Positions 38,194-46,922 of a stretch of 60,784 nucleotides of DNA are shown in pieces (the stretch's first letter is position 1; every line of letters starts with the position of its first letter). The DNA is taken from positions 1 to 60,784 of the forward strand of contig QBZY01000007.1 of NCBI GenBank assembly GCA_003282155.1, read 5' to 3'. The notes beneath the pieces are model-generated. The model saw only the letters and a list, made by a program, of their open reading frames with translations, had not been told where the DNA came from and did no database searches. The translations under genes were made by a program, and so were the position numbers. The stretch comes from Pelagibacteraceae bacterium AG-337-I02. Its GTDB lineage: Bacteria > Pseudomonadota > Alphaproteobacteria > HIMB59 > GCA-002718135.

Positions 38194-39342
38194 TTATTTA
38201 TATTTAAATAAAAAAATTACCCCACAAGTAAATACTATAAATGATAATAAATACATGTTTAGTGTAAGTGAAAATGTTTCTGCAATAAACCCAATTCCTG
38301 CAGGCATTATCATTGTAGAAGATAATCCAATAGTAATAAGATTTGTTACAGTCATTGGTATACTTTCATTAGATTGTTTGACAGCTTGCCTAATGATTAT
38401 TGGTACAAAATTTGCTGAAGAAAAACCATAAACACCAAACATTACTAAAATAATATAAAAATTATTAGTAATTAAAACTATAAACATAATTACAGCACCA
38501 ATCATAATAAAATAACAACCTACAACTTTTTCAGTAAAAACATCTATTAAGGTATTGGAAAGTAAATTAGCGAAAATTGATCCAACACTCAAAAATATCA
38601 ATCCTGTACTTGCTAAATGTAATGGAGCACCCAAGTCTTTGTTGAGCCATAATGTTGACCAATCCATTATTATACCGCCCGAGCCAAAGACAAAAAATAA
38701 AAGCAATCCAAATAAAAGAATGTTACCTTCAGGTATTTTGAATTTCTCAGCCTCTCCTTTAAAATCTAAATTTCTTGGCAAACCTAAATAATAGACAGCA
38801 GATGCTGCTAAAATAGAAAAGAAAGCTAAAAAAGTAAAAGAGATGAAGGGTTTATATGCATTTTTCATTATTAAACCTGCTAATCCTCCACCTATAAGAA
38901 TACCTAAGCTAAAACCCATAGCATAATAAGGAGTAATAATTTTTTTAAATCTTTGCTCAATTAATTGTGAATGTATGCCTCCTATTGGGCCTGATGCACC
39001 CCATCCTATTCCTGTTGGTATAGCGCACATTAAAAAATAGAAGTACGTTGGAGAAATAATTGATAACAGAGTAGAAAAAGCAACAATAGGAAAGGCTAGA
39101 CTCATTACTAACTTAGTCCCAAATTTTGGAACTAATATTCTTCCAGCTATTTGATTAGAAATAATAAAAAATATTCCAAAAAGTAAAATAGCATAACTTA
39201 AATCAGTTTCATCAATTGAAAGTCTCTCCATATTCCATGGAGTTATGCCGAAATAACAACCGACAACTATCATAGGATAAGCAGATGTTATTACCGATGC
39301 ATACGTAGCTCTTTTAAATATTTTTTTTTCTTCTTCTAACAC
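38194..39342 (-). CDS. MFS transporter (copy 1)
   Basis: Major facilitator protein of 382 residues with about 12 helices. It is clearly paralogous to the MFS protein at 59417-60574. Shared stretches include PWN(M/I)(E/D)RL near residue 34, ANQ/SNQ..GR/AR..VPK.GT, IGCYF/VGCYF, and the C-terminal FNMYLLSFI/LNMYLLSFI. Substrate unknown. Position between a nitrilase and an aldo/keto reductase, in the sugar-importer gene series, suggests transport of a related substrate or export of a product. Confidence 0.85.
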   Translation of the reverse strand: MLEEEKKIFKRATYASVITSAYPMIVVGCYFGITPWNMERLSIDETDLSYAILLFGIFFIISNQIAGRILVPKFGTKLVMSLAFPIVAFSTLLSIISPTYFYFLMCAIPTGIGWGASGPIGGIHSQLIEQRFKKIITPYYAMGFSLGILIGGGLAGLIMKNAYKPFISFTFLAFFSILAASAVYYLGLPRNLDFKGEAEKFKIPEGNILLFGLLLFFVFGSGGIIMDWSTLWLNKDLGAPLHLASTGLIFLSVGSIFANLLSNTLIDVFTEKVVGCYFIMIGAVIMFIVLITNNFYIILVMFGVYGFSSANFVPIIIRQAVKQSNESIPMTVTNLITIGLSSTMIMPAGIGFIAETFSLTLNMYLLSFIVFTCGVIFLFKYK

Positions 39343-39350
39343 AAATTATT

Positions 39351-40334
39351 TTACCAACGATGATGAACATCATCAAAAAAATATTTTGTATAAATATTTT
39401 GAATTTCACTCATTAAAGATGAAATTTCATTTGCATCTGAAGAAGAGGTATTTAAATTTACATGATCTTTATTTTTAGCACCTGGAATTACCACACTTAC
39501 TGCATCATGCATTAAAATCCATCTAAGTGATAACTGAGATAAGGTTATACCAGTAGGTATTATTTTTTTTAAATCGTCTACAGCTTCTAAAGCTTTATTA
39601 TAATCAACACCTGAGAAAGTTTCACCAACATCAAAAGCATCTCCGTTGATATTGTAGTTACGATGATCATCTGGTGAAAATGAAGATTCTTTTGAAAATT
39701 TACCAGTTAACAATCCACTTGCAAGTGGAACTCTGACAATTATCGCAATATTTTTTTCTTTAGCAATATGAAATAATTTTTCAGCAGGTTTTTGTCTAAA
39801 CAAATTGAAAATAACTTGAATTGATTTTGTATGAGGAAATTTTATACATTCTAAAGCTTCATCTACAGTCTGAACACTAAATCCATAGTTTTGTATTTTT
39901 CCTTTACTTACCAAATAATCTAACATTTCAAATGTATCTCCAGATGAATAAACTTCAGTAGGTGGACAGTGCATTTGTAATAAATCAATTGTTTCAACAT
40001 TAAGATTTGATAAAGATTGGTCTACATAAGACTCCATTAATTCCTTATTATAGTATCCCTCGGCAACATGTGGGTTGATTTGTCTACCAGCTTTTGTTGC
40101 CACATAAATTCTTTCAGGTACTGATTTAATGAATTCACCTACAAATTTTTCACTTCTACCCATACCATAGACATCTGCAGTATCAAAAAAATTAACACCA
40201 TTTTCAAATGATGATTTTAATACTTCTTTAGCTTTATCGTCACTAACTTCTCCCCAGTCCGCTCCAATTTGCCAACAACCTAATCCAATTTCGGATACCT
40301 TCCAATCTAAAGAACCAAATTTTCTATATTTCAT
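39351..40334 (-). CDS. aldo/keto reductase
   Basis: NAD(P)H-dependent oxidoreductase of the (beta/alpha)8 AKR superfamily, 327 residues. The tetrad is visible as Asp51 and Tyr56 in NFFDTADVYGMGRSE, Lys81 in YVATKAGR and His122 in LLQMHCPP. The C-terminal cofactor loop reads VIPGAKNKDHVNLN. It starts 2 bases after the last glycohydrolase gene, so it is likely a catabolic sugar oxidoreductase for a product of that cluster (inference). Confidence 0.9.
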   Translation of the reverse strand: MKYRKFGSLDWKVSEIGLGCWQIGADWGEVSDDKAKEVLKSSFENGVNFFDTADVYGMGRSEKFVGEFIKSVPERIYVATKAGRQINPHVAEGYYNKELMESYVDQSLSNLNVETIDLLQMHCPPTEVYSSGDTFEMLDYLVSKGKIQNYGFSVQTVDEALECIKFPHTKSIQVIFNLFRQKPAEKLFHIAKEKNIAIIVRVPLASGLLTGKFSKESSFSPDDHRNYNINGDAFDVGETFSGVDYNKALEAVDDLKKIIPTGITLSQLSLRWILMHDAVSVVIPGAKNKDHVNLNTSSSDANEISSLMSEIQNIYTKYFFDDVHHRW

Positions 40335-40336
40335 AT

Positions 40337-42496
40337 TTATCCTACAACTATTTCATCAGTTACGAGTGTGCCATCCTCAACAATCAATCCCATAGCTCCT
40401 GAATCAAGAAGGTTATTTTTATCTTCATACTCTAAAACTAATTTATTTTCTAAATATGCAGAAAGAACATTATCTTTAATTTTAAGAGATAATTTATAAT
40501 TTTTAAAATATTCTAAATTAAAATCTATTTCTTTTAAAACGTTTACTTCATTGATCACTTTTATTAATTGAAGTTTGTTTGAAGAATTAATTACGAGTCC
40601 ATAGTATCTATTTAAACCTTGTACTCTTACAGCAAGGCCGCCGGTATTTAGTCTTTGTACTGCTATATCCGCACTAACAGTGTAGTTTTTCCAAGCTTCA
40701 TTACCCGTTATGATAATCCCTCTTCCACTATCTTTTGTTATTCTGAATGTTCTTGCTCCGACTTCCCATTTATCAACGGCATTTACCCAACTTGATTTCC
40801 ACATAACAGCTTTTGATGTTTTCACACCTCGTTTATGTTCTCCTATATGTTTTGGTTTATAAAATGAACAATCTGGTTGTCCCGTAAATGTTAGATAGTT
40901 TATTAATAAGCTGCCAGAATTTGCTTCTTCAGATTCAATAGAAAAGCCAACTTGAGTAATTGGATTTCCTTCAGTTGAAGGAATTTTCCATTTTAAGTTA
41001 TGTGATTTACCTGGATACAAAATTATTTCCTCTGAATTAATTCTTTCATATTCATCATCTTTCCCAAACATATTTATGAAACATTTAACGTTAATTGGTT
41101 TATCTGAACTTGAAGCAAAATTAATTTCAGACTCAATTGTTTGACCAGAATATAATAATGGAGAAGAAATAATATTATAACTTTGAAAAAATCTCTCTCT
41201 AGCTTTACCTGTTAATTCGTGAACCTCTTGAGGAAAAAATACATCTACTAATGCTTCAGAGAAGACGCCAGGAGCTACTCTATCAAATTTAATCTCAAGT
41301 GCCCTAGTTCCAATTTTGCTATCATATTCTATATTTTGTACATGAGTTGAAATGTTCTTATTTTCTTTATAGTTAGCTCTCCACCCTTGAACTGATCCAG
41401 GCATTTCAAAATGAAATCTAGATCCATTTTTAGGCTGAACAATTTCCTCATTGTTCATTCTTTTTGCAGTATTAATTACTTTATAAGCTTCAGTTAATGC
41501 GTCTGTCTGAGTTTCCCCACCATTTGCCGTAGGGCAATACATTCTATCTTGGATTGGAGAAAGATAATCTGGGCCATTATTTAATCCTTCAAGTCCATTT
41601 TTAATTCCCATCAGGCAACCAACATTACCAGAGTTACAATCTGTATCTCGACCAGCAGTATTAACAATCATTAATGTTTTTTGAAGATTATCATCCCCAA
41701 ATAATAATGATAGAATTATAATAGCATGGTTAGGTATCATGTGACACTCACCTAAATATTTATCATAATCATAGTTTTCAGCTAAAAATTCTCTTGCTTG
41801 CATCCAGTCACTATTACCTGATCGTATATTTTGTAATTCTCCAATTACTTTGTAAATCTCAGATGTATTTGGAATATATTTTTTACTTTCATTAATTATT
41901 TTATTAATATCTTTTTCAATAAAAGCTAAAGACTCCATAGCGGCTACCATTTGTGCTCCGTAAATCGCTTCGCCATCATGACTTACACTTGCAGCTTTTT
42001 TTGCAAGGTCAGCAGCTTTTTCTGGATCGCCTGGTGACACTAAAGCCCATCCATCAATAAAGATTTGAGCTCCTATTTGTTGTGCAACAACTTCTCCATT
42101 TGTTTCAATCGAACCACTCATTGGAGCGTGAATGCCTGCCTTAAGGTTTTGGAATGCAGTGTCCTCAGCTGAATGACCTCTACCTCCCCACCATAAAACA
42201 GTTTTATTTTCTATAAGATTATTTAACCAACTTTGACCAATTTGTTTTGGAGTAATATTAGGATCGTAATTATTTTCTCTTAAAGCTCTTAAAAAAGTAA
42301 AGGTACCGGTAATATCATCATCTGTTACTACTAATGGAACATTTAATTTCTCATTTACATAGTAATTAATCTCACCTAACTCTTCTAATATTCTTTCGTG
42401 AGTCCATTGCTCAAAAGGACGCCCTAGATAAACACCTATTAGTTTTCCAAGTACACCTGCATATACTTTTTCCTCATAAACTTTATCTAGTTTCAT
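40337..42496 (-). CDS. ADP-ribosylglycohydrolase-family protein, paralogue 1 (three-domain)
   Basis: Protein of 719 residues, first of four tandem paralogues by position and last transcribed. Numbered from the alternative ATG at 42499, the N-terminal glycohydrolase domain (about 10-345) has TDDD at 59-62, SHDGE at 173-177 and DTDCN at 285-289, the acidic Mg-binding motifs of the DraG/ARH family. A beta-sandwich-like region (about 365-545) and a C-terminal LamG-like region (about 575-720) follow. No signal peptide, so cytoplasmic. It differs from the other three by GRDTDC instead of GWDTDC. Start chosen at the second ATG by alignment with its paralogues (MKLDKVYEEKVYAG); GAGGAGG is just upstream. 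Confidence 0.85.
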   Translation of the reverse strand: MKLDKVYEEKVYAGVLGKLIGVYLGRPFEQWTHERILEELGEINYYVNEKLNVPLVVTDDDITGTFTFLRALRENNYDPNITPKQIGQSWLNNLIENKTVLWWGGRGHSAEDTAFQNLKAGIHAPMSGSIETNGEVVAQQIGAQIFIDGWALVSPGDPEKAADLAKKAASVSHDGEAIYGAQMVAAMESLAFIEKDINKIINESKKYIPNTSEIYKVIGELQNIRSGNSDWMQAREFLAENYDYDKYLGECHMIPNHAIIILSLLFGDDNLQKTLMIVNTAGRDTDCNSGNVGCLMGIKNGLEGLNNGPDYLSPIQDRMYCPTANGGETQTDALTEAYKVINTAKRMNNEEIVQPKNGSRFHFEMPGSVQGWRANYKENKNISTHVQNIEYDSKIGTRALEIKFDRVAPGVFSEALVDVFFPQEVHELTGKARERFFQSYNIISSPLLYSGQTIESEINFASSSDKPINVKCFINMFGKDDEYERINSEEIILYPGKSHNLKWKIPSTEGNPITQVGFSIESEEANSGSLLINYLTFTGQPDCSFYKPKHIGEHKRGVKTSKAVMWKSSWVNAVDKWEVGARTFRITKDSGRGIIITGNEAWKNYTVSADIAVQRLNTGGLAVRVQGLNRYYGLVINSSNKLQLIKVINEVNVLKEIDFNLEYFKNYKLSLKIKDNVLSAYLENKLVLEYEDKNNLLDSGAMGLIVEDGTLVTDEIVVG

Positions 42497-42517
42497 CATT
42501 CCTCCTCTTTATCTATT

Positions 42518-44680
42518 TTATTCTATTGATATTGAATCACTTTGAATAGCACCATTTTCAGTTAAAAATCCAATCATTCCCTCTTCATATGGGTTCGATT
42601 TATCTTCAACTTCAATTAATAATTTATTATCAACAAAACCTTGTAATTTATTACCATCAACCTTAAATTTTAATTCATAGTCCTTAAAGAATTCAAGATC
42701 AAAATCAATTTCTTTGAGAGTTTTCAAGTCGTATTCCATTTTATTAATTTTAAGTTTATTTTCTTTTGTAAGTTCAAGAGAATAATATCTTTTAAGTCCT
42801 TGAGATCTAAGTATCAAACCTCCGGCAGATGCAAGAGGAATAGAAATCTTTGCTGAAATTGAATAATTTTTCCATGCTTCACTTCCAGTCATTATATGAC
42901 CACGGCCTATACCTCTGACAACTTTAAACGACTCGTTGTGACGGTATTGCCATTTATCTACATCATTTACCCAAGCTCTTTTCCATAATTGGCCGTAAAC
43001 TTCCTCTTTGTAAAAAATACCTCTTTTAAATTCATCTATATGATCTGGTCTTTTGAATGTCATTTTTGGCGAACCAGATATATTTAAATAATTAATTAGT
43101 AATTTTCCTGAAATATTATCATCAGAGTTTATGCTTATCCCAATTTGGCCAATTGGGTTAGAAAATGTATTAGGAACAATCCACTCTATAACACAATTTT
43201 CATTAGCTTTGAGATTATAATCTTCTGAGGTAATTTTAATTAATTTATCACCGTCACCCCAATATTTTATAAATAAATTAATTCTTAGATCTTTTTCAGA
43301 TCTTGAAACAATTTCTGTTTTTATCCTTTGTCCCGTGTAAACTGTAGGGCAAGCAACGTAGTCATAATGAAAATATCTTTGTACTTGATAGCCTTCTAAT
43401 TTAGTAAACCATTCTGGAAAAAAACTATCAACAAAAACTTCACTAGAAAGTCCAAAAGATAAATCTGTAAAGCTAACTTGTAATGCCCTTGTTCCATTAT
43501 CAGATTTAAATTCAACATTAGATAAACTAGTATTTAGATTGTTATCATTCGTTTTATCAACCATCCACCCTTGGGTTGCGGTTTCCATTTCAAAGTTGTA
43601 TCTTGCATTATTTTTAATAACCTTGCTTTCAAGTCCATTCATTCTTCTTGTTATATTAATAATATTTTGACTTTCTAATAATGCATCAGTCATGGTTTCA
43701 GAACCATACGCAGTTGGTAAATAAATTATATCATTAACTGGTGTTATATAATCTGGACCCTTCTGGATACCTTCTAATTCATTTTTAATGCCTAAAATAC
43801 AACCGACGTTTCCAGAATTGCAATCTGTATCCCAACCAGCAGTATTAACTATCATTAATGATTTTTGAAAATCATCATCTCCAAATAGTAAAGCTAAGAT
43901 AATGAGTGCATGGTTAGGTACTATATGACAATTTCCTGGAAATTTACTGTATCCATACTTATTTTCAATTTTAGACCGTGCTTGCTCCCAATCTAAATTA
44001 CCAGAACTCCAATCCTGAATATCTGATATGAGTTTGTAAATTGTTGAGTGAGTTGGTACAAATTTTTTACTTTCTTCGATAATTTTTTTAATATCATTTT
44101 CAATAAATGCCATAGCTTCCATTGCAGCAACAACTTGAGCACCGTAAACAGACTCGCCATCATGACTAACACTTCCTGCTCTTTTTGCTAAATCAACGGC
44201 TTGTTCTGGATCTCCAGGAGAGACCATTCCCCAACCATCAATAAATATTTGTGCTCCAATTTGTTCAGCAATTACTTTACCATTTTGTGCAATTGAGCCG
44301 CTTTCAGGTGCATGAATGCCTTGTTTAAGATTCATGTAGGCACTTTCTTCAGTTAAAACTCCCTTTCCAGCCCAAGCAAGTACAGTCTGGTTTTCTATGC
44401 AATAATTTAACCAAGTTTGACCAATTTGTTTAGGAGAAATATTTTTATCAAAGTTAAAATGTTTTAAAGCATTTATAAATCTAAACGTACCAGTTAAATC
44501 ATCATCTGTAACGTGTATTGGAAAATCAAGTTTATCGTTTACATAATAATTTATAGGACCTAGTTCTTCCATGATCCTATCATAATACCAACCTTCAAAT
44601 GGTCTGCCCAAATAAACCCCAATGATCTTTCCTAGAACACCGGCATAAACTTTATTTTCAAATACTTTATCTAAATTCAT
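42518..44680 (-). CDS. ADP-ribosylglycohydrolase-family protein, paralogue 2
   Basis: Tandem paralogue of 720 residues beginning MNLDKVFENKVYAGVLGKII. The metal motifs HVTDDDLTGTF and NTAGWDTDCNSGNVG are intact, as is GSVSHDGESVYGAQ. It carries AWAGKGVLTEESAYMNL where paralogues 1 and 4 have WWGG(R/K)G...(E/S)DTA(F/Y)QNL, so it may prefer a different substrate. The C-terminal region has KNYSISAKISIPLASAGGLI and a closing strand pattern like LamG domains. GGGAG lies 6 bases before the ATG. Gap of 18 bases to paralogue 1. Confidence 0.85.
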   Translation of the reverse strand: MNLDKVFENKVYAGVLGKIIGVYLGRPFEGWYYDRIMEELGPINYYVNDKLDFPIHVTDDDLTGTFRFINALKHFNFDKNISPKQIGQTWLNYCIENQTVLAWAGKGVLTEESAYMNLKQGIHAPESGSIAQNGKVIAEQIGAQIFIDGWGMVSPGDPEQAVDLAKRAGSVSHDGESVYGAQVVAAMEAMAFIENDIKKIIEESKKFVPTHSTIYKLISDIQDWSSGNLDWEQARSKIENKYGYSKFPGNCHIVPNHALIILALLFGDDDFQKSLMIVNTAGWDTDCNSGNVGCILGIKNELEGIQKGPDYITPVNDIIYLPTAYGSETMTDALLESQNIINITRRMNGLESKVIKNNARYNFEMETATQGWMVDKTNDNNLNTSLSNVEFKSDNGTRALQVSFTDLSFGLSSEVFVDSFFPEWFTKLEGYQVQRYFHYDYVACPTVYTGQRIKTEIVSRSEKDLRINLFIKYWGDGDKLIKITSEDYNLKANENCVIEWIVPNTFSNPIGQIGISINSDDNISGKLLINYLNISGSPKMTFKRPDHIDEFKRGIFYKEEVYGQLWKRAWVNDVDKWQYRHNESFKVVRGIGRGHIMTGSEAWKNYSISAKISIPLASAGGLILRSQGLKRYYSLELTKENKLKINKMEYDLKTLKEIDFDLEFFKDYELKFKVDGNKLQGFVDNKLLIEVEDKSNPYEEGMIGFLTENGAIQSDSISIE

Positions 44681-44705
44681 TTTATTCTCCCAAATGATTA
44701 TTCTA

Positions 44706-46910
44706 TCAATTTATAGAAATTTCATCACTGATAATAGTTCCATTTTCAACAATACAACCTATCATTCCTTTCTCAAATTGATTTGTTTTATCTTCAACTT
44801 CAATTAACAACTTATTGTTAATAAAACCTTTTAAAATATTATTATTTGCCTCGAAACGCATTTCGTATTCCTCAAATGGTTCAAATTTAAAATCAATTTC
44901 TTTTAGAGTTTTTAGACCATACTCCATTTTATTAATTTGTAATTTATTTACAGATTTAATTTCTAGAGAATAATATCTTTGGAGTCCTTGTGATCTAATC
45001 ACTAATCCTCCAGAAGACGCTAATCGAAACATTATTTTTGAATTAACTGAATAATTTTTCCATTCAGAGGAACCAGTAAAAACATGGCCTCTAGATGCAT
45101 TTTTTATTAAGCCGAAAGAATTTTTTCCGTAACCATACCATTTGTCTACATCATTTACCCACGCAAGTTTCCATAATTGACCATAATATTTATCTTCATC
45201 AGGAATATAAACACCATTTGTTAAAGATTTGATATCATGACTTACAAGATGTGCTAGATTATCTTTAATGTGTTCAGGTTTTCTAAATGTCATTTTAGGG
45301 ATTCCAGTAATATCAAGATAATTAATTAAAACTTCACCCGATACTTGTTCGTCAGATGAAATAGAATATCCAATCTGAGTAATGGGATTTGAAAAAGTAT
45401 CAGGAACTTTCCATTCAATTGTTTTACTTTTATCATCTGAAAAGAAGTATTCTTCTGAAGTTATTTTATATAACTTATCTCCTTCTCCATAATATTTAAT
45501 AAATAATTTAATTTTTATATTTTTTTTAGTTTTTGAAATTATTTCAGTTTTAATATTTTGACCAGAATAAATTATAGGACAGCCAACAAAACTGTACACC
45601 ATAAGCATCATTTCCTGTTGCTCATTTAAAGTTGTAAACTCTTCTGGAAAAAAAGTATTTACATGTAACTCGCTATTAATACCTTTTGTTAAATTATTAA
45701 AATTTATCTCAAGTGCTCTATTTCCAATTTTAGATTTATATACAATATTTTTTAAATGAGTATTCTGATTATTATCATTTGACTTATCAACTACCCATCC
45801 TTGAGTAGATGTTTCCATTTCAAAATTATATCTTGCATTATTTTTTATAATCTTACTTTCAAGACCATCTAACTTTCTTCTTATGTTGATTATATTTTGA
45901 CTCTCTCTAAGAGCATCGGTCATCGTTTCTGAGCCACGAGCTGACGTTATATATAATGTATCATTTACTGGTGAAATAAAATCTGGACCCTTCTGGATTC
46001 CTTCTATGCCATTTTTAATACCCATATAGCAGCCTACATTTCCTGAGTTACAATCTGTATCCCAACCAGCAGTATTAACAATCATTAACGTTTTCTGAAA
46101 ATCATCATCTCCAAATAGTAATGCCAAAATAATTAGAGCATGATTTGGAACAATATGACAGAAACCTTGATATTTATCATATCCATAATTTTCCTCAATT
46201 TTAGACCTTGCTTGCTCCCAATCTAAATTACCAGAACTCCAATCCTGAATATCTGAAATTAATTTATATATAATAGAATCATTAGGAATATATTTTTTAC
46301 AATGTTCTATTATTTTCTTTGTATCATTCTCAATAAATGCCATCGCTTCCATAGATGCAATCATTTGCGCACCATAAACAGACTCACCATCATGACTAAC
46401 ACTTCCTGCTCTTTTTGCTAAATCTGCTGCAAAATCAGGATCACCAGCAGCGATCATGCCCCATCCATCAATAAAAATTTGAGCACCAATCTGTTCAGCT
46501 ATAATTTTGCCATTTCTTTTAATTGATCCACTTTCAGGTGCTTCTATACCTTCTTTTAAATTTAAATAAGCGCTTTCCTCCGTTAGTAATCCTTTCCCGG
46601 CCCACGCTAAAACAGCTTGATTTTCTAAACAATAATTTAACCAGGTATCACCGATTTGCTTAGAAGTAATGTTTTTGTCAAAGTTAAAATCTTTAAAAGC
46701 TTTAATGAAAGTAAAAGTACCATTTAGATCATCATCTGTTACGTGCATTGGAACATTTAATTTATCATTCACATAATAATAAATAGGACCTAGTTCTTTC
46801 ATTATTTTATCATATGGCCAACCTTCAAAAGGTCTTCCTAAATATACTCCAATAATTTTTCCTAAGACCCCTGCGTAAACTTTATTTTCAAATCTATGAT
46901 CTAATTTCAT
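44706..46910 (-). CDS. ADP-ribosylglycohydrolase-family protein, paralogue 3
   Basis: Tandem paralogue and the longest, 734 residues. Motifs HVTDDDLNGTF and NTAGWDTDCNSGNVGC are intact. It shares AWAGKGLLTEESAYLNL with paralogue 2, marking these two as a subgroup. An insertion of roughly ten residues (around LVSHDIKSLTNGVYIP) precedes the C-terminal LamG-like region. No strong Shine-Dalgarno is seen, so translation may depend on coupling with paralogue 4, whose stop is 12 bases away. Confidence 0.85.
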   Translation of the reverse strand: MKLDHRFENKVYAGVLGKIIGVYLGRPFEGWPYDKIMKELGPIYYYVNDKLNVPMHVTDDDLNGTFTFIKAFKDFNFDKNITSKQIGDTWLNYCLENQAVLAWAGKGLLTEESAYLNLKEGIEAPESGSIKRNGKIIAEQIGAQIFIDGWGMIAAGDPDFAADLAKRAGSVSHDGESVYGAQMIASMEAMAFIENDTKKIIEHCKKYIPNDSIIYKLISDIQDWSSGNLDWEQARSKIEENYGYDKYQGFCHIVPNHALIILALLFGDDDFQKTLMIVNTAGWDTDCNSGNVGCYMGIKNGIEGIQKGPDFISPVNDTLYITSARGSETMTDALRESQNIINIRRKLDGLESKIIKNNARYNFEMETSTQGWVVDKSNDNNQNTHLKNIVYKSKIGNRALEINFNNLTKGINSELHVNTFFPEEFTTLNEQQEMMLMVYSFVGCPIIYSGQNIKTEIISKTKKNIKIKLFIKYYGEGDKLYKITSEEYFFSDDKSKTIEWKVPDTFSNPITQIGYSISSDEQVSGEVLINYLDITGIPKMTFRKPEHIKDNLAHLVSHDIKSLTNGVYIPDEDKYYGQLWKLAWVNDVDKWYGYGKNSFGLIKNASRGHVFTGSSEWKNYSVNSKIMFRLASSGGLVIRSQGLQRYYSLEIKSVNKLQINKMEYGLKTLKEIDFKFEPFEEYEMRFEANNNILKGFINNKLLIEVEDKTNQFEKGMIGCIVENGTIISDEISIN

Positions 46911-46922
46911 TTATTATCAATC

